Shown here piece after piece: positions 8,440-16,330 of a stretch of DNA of 64,000 nucleotides (within the stretch, counting starts at the first letter, position 1; every line of letters begins with the position of its first letter). The stretch spans positions 1-64,000 of the forward strand of contig VXVC01000002.1 in NCBI GenBank assembly GCA_009836625.1, given 5' to 3'. Source of the stretch: Holophagales bacterium (GTDB lineage: Bacteria; Acidobacteriota; Thermoanaerobaculia; Multivoradales; Multivoraceae). Both the position numbers and the translations under genes were made by a program. Below the pieces are notes generated by a model. It did not search any database, was not told the origin of the DNA, and saw only the letters and a list, made by a program, of their open reading frames with translations.

Positions 8440-10551
8440 ATGCCTGACGACCACCCGCGCACCACCACCCCCTACGGCGCCTGGCCGTCCCCAATCTCCG
8501 CACAGTCCGTAGCCGAAGGCGCCCGCCGCATCGACGACCTCGCCGCCGCCGGCGACAACGTCTGCTGGCTGGAGCGCCGCCCCGAAGAAGGCGGCCGCAA
8601 CGTCCTCGTCTGCCGCGATCCCGACGGCGCCACCCGCACCCTGACCCCGGACGGCTTCGACGTCCGCAGCCGAGTCCACGAGTACGGCGGCGGCGCCTTC
8701 CTGATTGTCGGTGCGGCGGCCCACGCCTTCGTCAACTTCGCCGACCAACGGGTCTACCTCGCAACCGCGCACACCACCATCCCCCTGACCCCCGCAGACA
8801 ACTCCCGCTACGCCGACCTCGTCCTCGACCCCCACCGGCACCGACTCCTCGCCGTCCAGGAACGCCCGACCTCCTCCGGCGGCGACGAAACCGCCGCCGT
8901 CGTGGCAATCCCGCTGCCCGCGGACCCGCCCGCCGCGAACCCATCCGACGCCTCCGCCGCCGAGCCGCTGCCACCCACCGAACTCGTCTCCGGCGCCGAC
9001 TTCTTCAGTTCGCCGCGCCTCTCCCCGGACGGCAAGCATCTCGCCTGGCTGAGCTGGAACCACCCCGACATGCCCTGGGACGCCACGGCGCTGCACCTCG
9101 CCGACCTGGACGACGCCGGTCTGCCGCAAGCCCCGCGCTGCATCGCCGGCGGCGATCCGGACCACCCCGAAGCCGTCCAGCAGCCGAGCTTCGACACCCA
9201 CGGCCGCCTCACCTTCATCTCCGACCGCAGCGGCTGGTGGAACCTCTACCGCGTCGGTGCCGATGCCGGTGCCGGTGTCGGTGCGCCGGCCTTCTGGCCG
9301 GCATCCGGCGAGCCCGAATCCCTCTGCCCCCAATCCGCCGAGTTCGGCGTTCCACCGTGGCTCTTCGGCATGTCCACCTACGCGCACGTGCCGGGCGGGA
9401 TCGTGGCGGCCTGCTGCGAGCAAGGCGTATGGAGTCTTCTGTTTCTTCCCGACGGCGCTCACACCACGCCCGCCGAACCCATCCCCATACCGACGCCCTA
9501 CACCTCCATCACCTGGCTACGCTCTCCCGCCGCCCACTGGGTGCGCGGGTCTTCTGACCCGCTGCCGCCGGAGGCGGCCGGAGAATCACGCCGGCCGCCA
9601 GGCCGGCTCCGCTCTTCTCCCGCCACCGTCATCTTCCTGGCCGCCGCCCCGGACCGCCCTGCCGAGGTCGTCCGCCTCCATCTCTCCGACTCCGTCGAAC
9701 CCCAACTAGAAACCCTCACCACCACCGGCCCAACCCCCGACCCCCGCTACCTCTCCACCGGCCGGCCCATCGACTTCCCCTCCGCCGGCGACCGCCGCGC
9801 CTATGCCTTCTTCTACCCGCCCAGGAACGACGACGCTCAGGCCCCGGCCGGCGCCAAACCGCCGCTGATCGTGAAGAGCCATGGCGGCCCGACCTCCGCC
9901 GCCGAGCACGTCTACGACCCCGGCGTCCAGTTCTGGACCTCGCGCGGCTTCGCCGTCGTCGACGTGAACTACGGCGGCAGCACCGGCTACGGCCGCGCCT
10001 ACCGCGAGTCGCTGCGCGGTCGCTGGGGCATCGTCGACGTCGAGGACTGCGCCGCCGCCGCCGAGGCGCTCGCCGCCCGCGGCGAGGCCGACCCGGGCAA
10101 GCTGCTCATCCGCGGCGGCAGCGCCGGCGGCTACACCACCCTCGCCGCGCTCGCCTTCAGGGACACCTTCGCCGCCGGCGCCAGCCACTACGGCGTCGCC
10201 GATCTCGCCGCCCTCGCCCGCGACACACACAAGTTCGAGTCCCGCTATCTCGACCGCCTGGTCGGCCCGTACCCCGAGCGGGCCGATCTCTACAACGAGC
10301 GCTCGCCGCTCGAAGCCCGTGACCGCTTCTCCTGCCCGGTCATCTTCTTCCAGGGCGACGAGGACCGCATCGTCCCTCCGAACCAGGCCGAAGCGATGGT
10401 CGAGGCCCTACGAGCCAAGGGCCTCCGCGTCGACTACCACCTGTTCAAAGGCGAGCAGCACGGTTTTCGCCGCGCCGAGAACATCGTCCGCGCCCTCGAA
10501 GCCGAGCTCCACTTCTACCGCGAAGTCCTGCTGGGTGCGCGGGTCTTCTGA
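8440..10551 (+). CDS. S9 family prolyl-oligopeptidase-like peptidase
   Basis: 703 residues from the ATG at 8440; readings that start further upstream are antisense to the VWFA gene. The N-terminal 430 residues carry repeated beta-propeller strands (HLAWLSWNHPDMPWD, FISDRSGWWNLYRV). The C-terminal alpha/beta-hydrolase has the catalytic triad: Ser561 in GGSAGGY, Asp642 in QGDEDRIVPP and His674 in GEQHGF. It has no signal peptide, so it is probably cytoplasmic and hydrolyses short peptides. Two REP-type sequences lie inside the propeller in frame: at 9274-9302 (VGAPAFWPASG) and at 9537-9620 (about residues 367-394, VRGSSDPLPPEAAG and on). A third copy at 10531 supplies the last residues GARVF and the stop codon. 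The frame is open throughout, so the enzyme may still be active, with extra loops. Confidence 0.9.
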   Translation: MPDDHPRTTTPYGAWPSPISAQSVAEGARRIDDLAAAGDNVCWLERRPEEGGRNVLVCRDPDGATRTLTPDGFDVRSRVHEYGGGAFLIVGAAAHAFVNFADQRVYLATAHTTIPLTPADNSRYADLVLDPHRHRLLAVQERPTSSGGDETAAVVAIPLPADPPAANPSDASAAEPLPPTELVSGADFFSSPRLSPDGKHLAWLSWNHPDMPWDATALHLADLDDAGLPQAPRCIAGGDPDHPEAVQQPSFDTHGRLTFISDRSGWWNLYRVGADAGAGVGAPAFWPASGEPESLCPQSAEFGVPPWLFGMSTYAHVPGGIVAACCEQGVWSLLFLPDGAHTTPAEPIPIPTPYTSITWLRSPAAHWVRGSSDPLPPEAAGESRRPPGRLRSSPATVIFLAAAPDRPAEVVRLHLSDSVEPQLETLTTTGPTPDPRYLSTGRPIDFPSAGDRRAYAFFYPPRNDDAQAPAGAKPPLIVKSHGGPTSAAEHVYDPGVQFWTSRGFAVVDVNYGGSTGYGRAYRESLRGRWGIVDVEDCAAAAEALAARGEADPGKLLIRGGSAGGYTTLAALAFRDTFAAGASHYGVADLAALARDTHKFESRYLDRLVGPYPERADLYNERSPLEARDRFSCPVIFFQGDEDRIVPPNQAEAMVEALRAKGLRVDYHLFKGEQHGFRRAENIVRALEAELHFYREVLLGARVF
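9274..9302 (+). repeat. REP subtype B inside the S9 peptidase gene
   Basis: GGTGTCGGTGCG followed by the hairpin GCCGGCCTTCTGGCCGGC (9285-9302). It has the same layout and TTCT loop as the main REP hairpin, but with the stem pairs changed on both sides. A near copy lies in the GWxTD-VWA gene at 34361-34422. It is read in frame as part of the peptidase. Confidence 0.65.
9537..9620 (+). repeat. REP half-element inserted in frame in the S9 peptidase gene
   Basis: CTGGGTGCG plus the hairpin GCGGGTCTTCTGACCCGC, then GCCGCC-GGA-GGCGGC and a GCCGGCC-GCCA-GGCCGGC-like hairpin. It is read as about 28 residues (VRGSSDPLPPEAAGESRRPP..) between propeller strands, with no frameshift or stop. Confidence 0.8.
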
Positions 10552-10604
10552 CCCGCCGCCGCCGCAGGCGGCAGCCAGATCGCCGCCGGCGAAGCCGGCG
10601 ACCA
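10531..10604 (+). repeat. REP half-element spanning the end of the S9 peptidase gene
   Basis: CTGGGTGCG plus the terminal hairpin, then GCCGCC-GCA-GGCGGC and CGCCGGC-GAA-GCCGGCG. The TGA inside the hairpin (10549-10551) is the stop codon of the peptidase. Confidence 0.8.
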
Positions 10605-10622
10605 TACTGTCCGGGTTACGTC

Positions 10623-10958
10623 CTAACCAATACGAAACAGACTCTGCATCCGCATCGCCAGCCCCATATCCCCGTCGATCCGCAGCTTCCCGCTCATGAA
10701 CGCAACGGTCCCGTCCAGTTCCCCCGACGTGAGCCCTACGTAGTCGGCGGCCTCCATCGACAGCGTCATCGTCGGCGCGGCGTGGGCGCCTTCGCCGACC
10801 GTGCAGGCGCCGTCCTTGATCGCGCAGTGCCAGACGCCGCCGCCGTCGCCCGAGAGGTTGAACTGGATCACGGCGTCCAGGCCCGCCGCGGCCTGTGGAT
10901 CCAGGCGACCGGGCATCCGGGTGAAGATGTCGTTGATGGCGGCGGCGGTATCGGTCAT
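10623..10958 (-). CDS. SCP2 sterol-carrier-like domain protein
   Basis: 111 residues from the ATG at 10958, with AAGGAGA upstream on the minus strand. A longer reading to 12212 is antisense to the DUF2235 gene and is rejected. The sequence follows the single-domain SCP2 pattern: an N-terminal helix with INDIFTRMPGRLDPQAAAGLDAVIQFNLSG, strands GGVWHCAIKDGACTVGEG, PTMTLSMEAADYVGLTSGELDGTVAFMSGKLRIDGDM and a final helix. The family binds lipids or other hydrophobic ligands in the cytoplasm. There is no fused enzyme domain. It is convergent with the S9 peptidase gene, with a REP element between them. Confidence 0.88.
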   Translation of the reverse strand: MTDTAAAINDIFTRMPGRLDPQAAAGLDAVIQFNLSGDGGGVWHCAIKDGACTVGEGAHAAPTMTLSMEAADYVGLTSGELDGTVAFMSGKLRIDGDMGLAMRMQSLFRIG

Positions 10959-11099
10959 GGGCTGTCTCCTTGGGCCTTCGAGTTGAGGCGCCGAGCCTAT
11001 CCGCCCGGCCACCGCCAGCCTCCCGAACGTCAAGAGAACTTGGCGTTTGCACTGCCGCTTCCTCGCGCTTAGCCTCTGCGCGCCCTCCCCTCGCAGACT

Positions 11100-12275
11100 G
11101 TGCGAGTTCCCCGCAACATCGCTCTGTGCTTCGACGGCACCTGGAACAGCGACGACGCGTCGTCGCCGACGAACGTCGTCAAGACCTGCCAGGCCATCCG
11201 CCCGGCGACCTCGGCCGGCGTGCAGCAGCTCACCTACTACGACCGCGGCGTCGGCACCGGGCGCTTCGACCGCTTCCGGGGAGGCGTGCTCGGGCTCGGC
11301 CTGGCCCGGAACGTCGAGCTCGCCTACCACTGGTTGACCGACCACTACGTGGAGGGCGACCGGCTCTTCCTGTTCGGCTACAGCCGCGGCGCCTACACCG
11401 CGCGCAGCCTGGCGGGGCTGATCGGCCTCTGCGGCATTCCGGACGGGGGCCGCTGCGGCCTCGCCGAGTGCCCGCCGGCGGAGGCGGCGAGCCAGGCCAT
11501 GGCGATCTACCGCATACCTGTCGGGAAGGCCCGGGAGCAACGCGCCGCCCGCCACCGGGACGTCTACTGCCGGGCGCCGGCCGCCCCCGACGTCCGCGGC
11601 GTCGACGTTTTCCGACCCTCGAGCATCGTCCACTTCGTCGGCGTCTGGGACACCGTCGGCGCCCTCGGCGTGCCGATCACCTGGCTGAACTGGGTCGGCG
11701 CCCGCCGCCACCGCTTCCACGACGTGCGGCTCGACCGCCACATCCGCCACGCCTACCACGCGGTTTCCGTGGACGAGGGCCGCCGCCCCTTCGCGCCCAC
11801 CCTTTGGCTGAGCCGGCCGGCCCAGGGCCAGGAGGTGGAGCAGCTCTGGTTCCCGGGAGTGCACGGCGACGTCGGCGGCGGACGTCCGCACGCGAAGCTC
11901 TCGGACGGCGCCCTGCTCTGGATGTGGGCGAAGGCCTACTGCGCCGGCCTCGCCTTCGAGCCTTGGGCGGTAGCCCGCAACCTCGCGCCCGATCCGTTCG
12001 GCCCCCAGGGGAAGATGTCGCCCGTCTACCGGGTCTGGGGCCGCCACGACCGGCCGATCGGCGAAATCGGCGAGAACGGCCGGCCCGCGGTGACCGGCGA
12101 GGCGGTCCACTTCTCGGCGGTTCGCCGCCTGGAGAACCCGGACTCCGACGCCTACCGCAAGGGCGTCGCCCGCCGCACCCTGCTGCCGGCCCTGGAAGAG
12201 GAGCGCGTCCACCCGGCACTCCCCGCCCCAGGCGAGATCAGCCCGACCTCCCTGGACTGGGCCAACCCCCCCTAA
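11100..12275 (+). CDS. DUF2235 alpha/beta-hydrolase (Tle1-like phospholipase family)
   Basis: 391 residues with a GTG start. It has the DUF2235 layout: NIALCFDGTWNS at the N-terminus, TYYDRGVGTG, the nucleophile elbow GYSRGAYTARSLAG, FVGVWDTVGALG with a likely catalytic Asp, and FPGVHGDVGGG with the C-terminal His. The family includes type VI secretion phospholipase effectors (Tle1), but also many housekeeping-like proteins of unknown substrate. No VgrG, Hcp or immunity-type neighbour is present, so an effector role is not supported. It has no signal peptide. It is divergent from the SCP2-like gene. Confidence 0.85.
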   Translation: MRVPRNIALCFDGTWNSDDASSPTNVVKTCQAIRPATSAGVQQLTYYDRGVGTGRFDRFRGGVLGLGLARNVELAYHWLTDHYVEGDRLFLFGYSRGAYTARSLAGLIGLCGIPDGGRCGLAECPPAEAASQAMAIYRIPVGKAREQRAARHRDVYCRAPAAPDVRGVDVFRPSSIVHFVGVWDTVGALGVPITWLNWVGARRHRFHDVRLDRHIRHAYHAVSVDEGRRPFAPTLWLSRPAQGQEVEQLWFPGVHGDVGGGRPHAKLSDGALLWMWAKAYCAGLAFEPWAVARNLAPDPFGPQGKMSPVYRVWGRHDRPIGEIGENGRPAVTGEAVHFSAVRRLENPDSDAYRKGVARRTLLPALEEERVHPALPAPGEISPTSLDWANPP

Positions 12276-12316
12276 CCCCCAATAGACTCAACAACTTACT
12301 TCCACACCACAACCCC

Positions 12317-12345
12317 TTGACGAATCCCCTCGAAGGCCTTATAGT
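12317..12345 (+). promoter_or_regulatory. Near-consensus sigma70-type promoter
   Basis: TTGACG (12317-12322), a spacer of exactly 17 bases, and TATAGT (12340-12345). This is the best promoter match I find in the window. It points at the secreted-protein gene starting at 12680, giving a predicted start near 12352 and a leader of about 325 bases. Confidence 0.65.
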
Positions 12346-12351
12346 GCCCAG

Positions 12352-12679
12352 CCGTAGAGGAACCCTCCACAGGAACAAGCCGCTATGCCGGACCACACTG
12401 GATCTGCACGGCCGTTTCAGCTAAGGTTCCAACACGTCTTTGGACAGACGGCCTTGAAGTCTTTTAGCGGGAGGTGATGCGCAGCATCAGCTTGAGTGGC
12501 GGTCGGTGGCTCGTTGAGCCGGAAAGCGACCGTCCAGAGTGACAACGTCAGCGGCAGTGGCAACGCGGGTAGTCCGCACCGCCACGGCCTGATCTTCGGA
12601 TCGAAGAACCTTGGTTCGGCTTTGGACAGCCGGGCCGAAACGAACGGCGGCAAGAGCCGCCCAAGGAGAAAACAAACTG
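12352..12679 (+). other. Long leader / non-coding stretch before 12680
   Basis: About 330 bases between the predicted transcription start and the ATG at 12680, with no credible gene. It contains short inverted repeats, such as ATCTTCG-GAT-CGAAGA near 12591-12607, and GC-rich segments that could fold. AAGGAG at 12663-12668 is the ribosome binding site of the next gene. I could not match it to a known riboswitch. It could be a regulatory leader or hide a small RNA. Confidence 0.4.
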
Positions 12680-13864
12680 ATGAAGCTGATGAAGCACATC
12701 ACGATCGCGCTGGTTCTCTGCGCGATTCCGGCGATGGCGTTCGGTCAGGTCGCCGATTGCGAAGACTGCGAACACCAGTTGCCGATCTACGTCGGTGCGG
12801 CGGGATTCGCAGCCACGGCCACCGGTGACATGGTGAACTGGCGCTCCACTTGCGGCAACACCACCAAGACCGGCTCGCTAATGCCAGGCGACGAGGGTCT
12901 TGTCGCCGCGTTGCTGGACGAGAGGGGTCTCAATGTCGCCTGCTCTGACGAGGATGGCACGTTCGAACTCGGCCCCATCATGGATGGCGGTTGGTTCTGG
13001 ATGCACATGGGCGACAACTCGGCCGTTGGCAACATCGTCGCCATGGACATTCTGGATAACACCCCGACCGAAATCACCGACTCCGGCAACGTCACGATGA
13101 TGCCGGGTGCCGGGGCTACCGTCCTCGTGGACGATATGGGTAACTTCGGCATCCTGCCGACGATCCTGCCCGTGGCGGAAATGGATCCGCCGGAGACGAA
13201 CACCTGCTCCTACGGCGGAGCCGGAACGACGGCGAGCCCGTACGTGCGGGAAGACAGCAACTGCATGCTCGGCAACGGTGGGACGATGATCCGGGCCCAG
13301 GGTCCGACCGACGTCTTCACGGGTATGCGGAGCGACATCGCGCCTGGCGGAACCGTGACCCGGCCGGCTACCGGAGACCTGACCGTGACGGTCGACCTCT
13401 GGGGCAACGGCACGGGCCACTTCGTCACGACCTACGATGCCGCCGAAAACGGCGCCAACGCGAGGCTCGGACACCCTGGCGGGGTTCCTCTGGCCAACAC
13501 GCTTAGTGCCATGCTCGGCGCTGTCGGCCCGAATGCCGGTACGGCAATCGAGTCGGACGCTGCAGCGAGCGCGGGTTTGACGTTCGCGCACGACGGCACG
13601 TCGAACGTGGGGACGCTGACCATGACGCAGCACGCGAGTTACTGCGCTCCCACGGCAACTCCCCCGGTCAACTACTCGGCGGAGGTCACTTTCACGGCGA
13701 CCCTCGATGCCACGCAGAAGACCCAGGTTACGCCTACCATCGGTACCGCGCCTGCGGCGGCTGGCGCGGCGGCACAGTTCAAGCTCACGGTGGTCTGCCC
13801 CTCGGCTTCTGCTGCTCAGCCGGGCGTCGAGCTGGTTCCGGAGAACCCGTTCCCCGTCAACTAA
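12680..13864 (+). CDS. Secreted protein of unknown family, paralog 1
   Basis: 394 residues from the ATG at 12680 (AAGGAG 11 bases upstream), with signal peptide MKLMKHITIALVLCAIPAMAFGQ. The mature protein is acidic, with few lysines and many Gly/Thr/Asp, and looks beta-rich. Landmarks shared with the next gene are CEDCEHQLPIY, DGGWFW, SAVGN, LDN.PTEITD, GILPTILPV, GAGTTASPY, SNCMLG, IAPGG, DLWGNGTGHF, ARLGHPGG, QVTPTI and a final TVVCP. Paired cysteines in these blocks suggest disulfides after export. I do not recognise the family. The strong promoter and the terminator on either side suggest a well-expressed single gene. It has no C-terminal anchor. Confidence 0.8.
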   Translation: MKLMKHITIALVLCAIPAMAFGQVADCEDCEHQLPIYVGAAGFAATATGDMVNWRSTCGNTTKTGSLMPGDEGLVAALLDERGLNVACSDEDGTFELGPIMDGGWFWMHMGDNSAVGNIVAMDILDNTPTEITDSGNVTMMPGAGATVLVDDMGNFGILPTILPVAEMDPPETNTCSYGGAGTTASPYVREDSNCMLGNGGTMIRAQGPTDVFTGMRSDIAPGGTVTRPATGDLTVTVDLWGNGTGHFVTTYDAAENGANARLGHPGGVPLANTLSAMLGAVGPNAGTAIESDAAASAGLTFAHDGTSNVGTLTMTQHASYCAPTATPPVNYSAEVTFTATLDATQKTQVTPTIGTAPAAAGAAAQFKLTVVCPSASAAQPGVELVPENPFPVN

Positions 13865-13936
13865 GGGGAACAGCCGATCTTCCCTCGGGCTGAGGGGCTC
13901 ACGAGTCCTGAAGTCCAACAGGGAGAACGACTTCAA

Positions 13937-13990
13937 AGCGGCGCCTCCGCGCCGGGTTCGCCCGGCGCGGAGGTTGCCGCTCTTTCTTCT
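13937..13990 (+). terminator. Strong intrinsic terminator between the two secreted paralogs
   Basis: A long stem (AGCGGCGCCTCCGCGCCGGG at 13937-13956, TTCG loop, pairing arm 13961-13981 with small mismatches) is followed by the pyrimidine tail CTTTCTTCTTTG. It sits 72 bases after the stop of the first paralog and just upstream of the second, so the second gene depends on read-through or its own promoter. Confidence 0.8.
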
Positions 13991-14020
13991 TTGTCCCCCC
14001 TGCCCCAGGAGACCGGACGG

Positions 14021-15121
14021 ATGAAGCGGATCGTGATCGCGCTGACGCTCGGCGCGCTTCCGGCCACGGCGCTGGCGCAGGACCTCGCTTGCCTCACGTG
14101 TGACCACATCGTCCCGTACTACAGGGGCCACGGCGGATTCATCGGAACCGTCGCCCAGGACGCCGACGAGGTCACCTTCGTCGCTTCCTGCGGCAGCGTG
14201 ACGATCACCGGGGAAGCCACGATCCAGGGTGACACGGCGTCCCAGTTGTTCAACCGCGGGAACGGCCTCCTCTGCGATCGGGACGACGGCACCTTCGAGA
14301 TCGCGGGCCTTGAGGATGGCGGCTGGTTCTGGATCAACGACACGTGGAGCTCGGCTGTCGGCAACCTGATCTCCGTGGACGTTCTTGACAACGAGACGGT
14401 CGAGATCACCGATCCTGGCGACAGCGTTTCGATCTCCGAGGGCATGGGCGCTGCCTTCCTCAAGCACACGGCCAGCGGCCGTATCGGCATCCTGCCGACC
14501 ATCCTGCCGGTGCCCGAAGCGGACCTGGAGCCGGTGAACGTCTGCGACTACACCGGCGCCGGCACGACCGCGAGTCCTTACCGCCGCGAAACCAGCAACT
14601 GCGCGCTGGGTGACGGCGGAACTGTGCTCCGCGTCCTGGGGCCCGAGGACGTCTACAGGGCTGAGCGGAGCCCGATCGCACCCGGAGGCCAGGTTCGCCG
14701 GCCCGTCGCATCCGGCTCTTCCGTTGATGTCGAGTTCGACCTCTGGGGCAACGGGACCGGTCACTTCACCTCGGCGGAGACGGGTGACGCGAGACTCGGC
14801 CACGCGGGTGGGACGCCGCTGACCGCCACGTTCACCGGCAGCTACACTGCGGGGGGAGTAGACGCCGACACGACCGTCGATGCGCCCGGAGGAGCGAGCG
14901 AGGGTGCCGCGGGCTTGTCCATCGCGACGGCCGACAGCGTGGCGACCCTGACGATCACGCCGAACGACGACTACTGCAGCGAAGACAACGACTACTCGGT
15001 CACCGTCACGATCATCGCGGACGCGACCGCGCCGGATCAGGTCACCCCCACCATCGTCGAGCTGAACCCGCCGACGAACGACAGAGCGGCAACGCACAAC
15101 ATCACCGTGGTCTGCCCGTAA
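14021..15121 (+). CDS. Secreted protein of unknown family, paralog 2
   Basis: 366 residues from the ATG at 14021, with AGGAG nine bases upstream and signal peptide MKRIVIALTLGALPATALAQ. It is colinear with the previous gene over its whole length: CLTCDHIVPYY, DGGWFW, SAVGN, DVLDNETVEITD, GRIGILPTILPVPE, YTGAGTTASPY, SNCALGDGGT, GPEDVY, IAPGGQV, DLWGNGTGHF, ARLGHAGG, QVTPTI and final TVVCP. The two arose by tandem duplication and then diverged considerably. The C-terminal tail of the first paralog (after TVVCP) is missing here. Function unknown. A third relative lies at 31152. Confidence 0.8.
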   Translation: MKRIVIALTLGALPATALAQDLACLTCDHIVPYYRGHGGFIGTVAQDADEVTFVASCGSVTITGEATIQGDTASQLFNRGNGLLCDRDDGTFEIAGLEDGGWFWINDTWSSAVGNLISVDVLDNETVEITDPGDSVSISEGMGAAFLKHTASGRIGILPTILPVPEADLEPVNVCDYTGAGTTASPYRRETSNCALGDGGTVLRVLGPEDVYRAERSPIAPGGQVRRPVASGSSVDVEFDLWGNGTGHFTSAETGDARLGHAGGTPLTATFTGSYTAGGVDADTTVDAPGGASEGAAGLSIATADSVATLTITPNDDYCSEDNDYSVTVTIIADATAPDQVTPTIVELNPPTNDRAATHNITVVCP

Positions 15122-15265
15122 GAAGTCCCGGCGCTCGGGCGCCAGCCAGCCACAGCCGGACACCGGGCAGCTCTCGCGAGTCCGCACCGCACCGGAATCT
15201 CCCGCCGGAACAAAGAACCAGCGCCCCTTTCCGTCTCTGTCTATAGGGACGGCTGCGGTCTCCTG

Positions 15266-16330
15266 ATGGCCGGTCTGGAAGCGCGGGCGACGGGCGACCT
15301 GGGGATGTTCTTCAGGGCCGCCGGCGACGCCGAGGCGGCCGACTACTGGTCGCACCAGTGCAGGCGGGTGGACTACGCGCTGCCCGAGCCCGGCGTCGAT
15401 TGCTCCTGGAACTACGGGCCGTGCCTCCGCGCCGGCCGCGGGGACTGGCCGGGGCTGCGCGAGGCACTCGACCACTACTGGGCGTACGGCGCCGGCAACG
15501 AGTTCAACTCGCCGCTCTACACCGGCCGCGTCTACGTCGCCGCCGTGCTGGGCGCGCTCCTCGGCGGCGGCCGCGAGGCGTGGGCCTTCCTGCATCGCTG
15601 GACCGGGTTCCTGGCGCTCCAGGCGACGGTCGTCGGCCCGCCCCGGAAGCGGGAGACGCTCAACTGGGCCGGGGAAGTCACGCCGTTGCGCCACCTGCGG
15701 ACCGGGCGCGGCATCGCGATGCCGTCCACCGGGATGCGGGTGAACGGCAACGCCCTCTGCAATCCGATGGTCGAGCCGGTGCTGGCCCACGTTCTCGGAC
15801 TGGAGCACCGGACGCGGCAACCGCGACGCTGGCGCGACTGGCGACCGCCGCGCGACAAGAAGGAATGGACGCGGAGCGGCTCGCCGCCCAACCCGTTCGC
15901 CTACCTGGAGACGGTTCGGCGGGCAGAGGCGCGAGCGGGAACCTCGCTGCGGGAGCAGCCGTTCAACGCCTACTGCGCGCAGGCGGTTCAGGGCGACATG
16001 GAGGCGTGGCGGGAGCTGGCGAACGCGGTCGAAGGCGCCGGCGTGCCGCTGCCCCGCGGCCTCGTCCGGTTCGTGATCGAGCGCCGGCCGGAGGCCGTGG
16101 CGACCTTCTGGGAGGGCGCGTCGCCGACCCGCCAGAAACCCTCCGTGCCGGCCGCGGCGATCGTCGGCGACCGCCGCCACGTTCTGATGCCGGCGAAGTG
16201 GCAGATTCCGAGCACCCAGACGAGATCGCGGATCACCGGGACCGAGGTGCGGGCGGAGGCGGACGCGTCGGACGTCCTGCCGCGTCTGGCGGAGCCCGCG
16301 GGAATGCTGGAACTCAGGGGCGGCAGCTAG
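15266..16330 (+). CDS. Hypothetical protein
   Basis: 354 residues, no recognised family. The frame stays open upstream of the ATG at 15266 but without a clear alternative start or ribosome binding site, so the N-terminus is uncertain and the gene could be the remnant of a longer one. It has no signal peptide. The first 200 residues are rich in aromatic and small residues with helix-like spacing (DYWSHQCRRVDYALPEPG, WNYGPCLRAGRGDWPGLREALDHYWAYGAGN, GRVYVAAVLGALLGGGREAWAFLHRW). The second half is basic and then becomes beta-like. Codon use matches the neighbours. Its 3' end overlaps the convergent protease gene by 17 bases. Confidence 0.55.
   Translation: MAGLEARATGDLGMFFRAAGDAEAADYWSHQCRRVDYALPEPGVDCSWNYGPCLRAGRGDWPGLREALDHYWAYGAGNEFNSPLYTGRVYVAAVLGALLGGGREAWAFLHRWTGFLALQATVVGPPRKRETLNWAGEVTPLRHLRTGRGIAMPSTGMRVNGNALCNPMVEPVLAHVLGLEHRTRQPRRWRDWRPPRDKKEWTRSGSPPNPFAYLETVRRAEARAGTSLREQPFNAYCAQAVQGDMEAWRELANAVEGAGVPLPRGLVRFVIERRPEAVATFWEGASPTRQKPSVPAAAIVGDRRHVLMPAKWQIPSTQTRSRITGTEVRAEADASDVLPRLAEPAGMLELRGGS

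Noticed and set aside
8329..9462. Upstream extension of the VWFA-related gene
   Set aside because: Gly/Val-rich antisense reading of the peptidase gene; the signal peptide at 8328 marks the real start.
11100..12275. Type VI secretion effector role for the DUF2235 protein
   Set aside because: The family includes such effectors, but no VgrG, Hcp, PAAR or immunity-like gene is adjacent.
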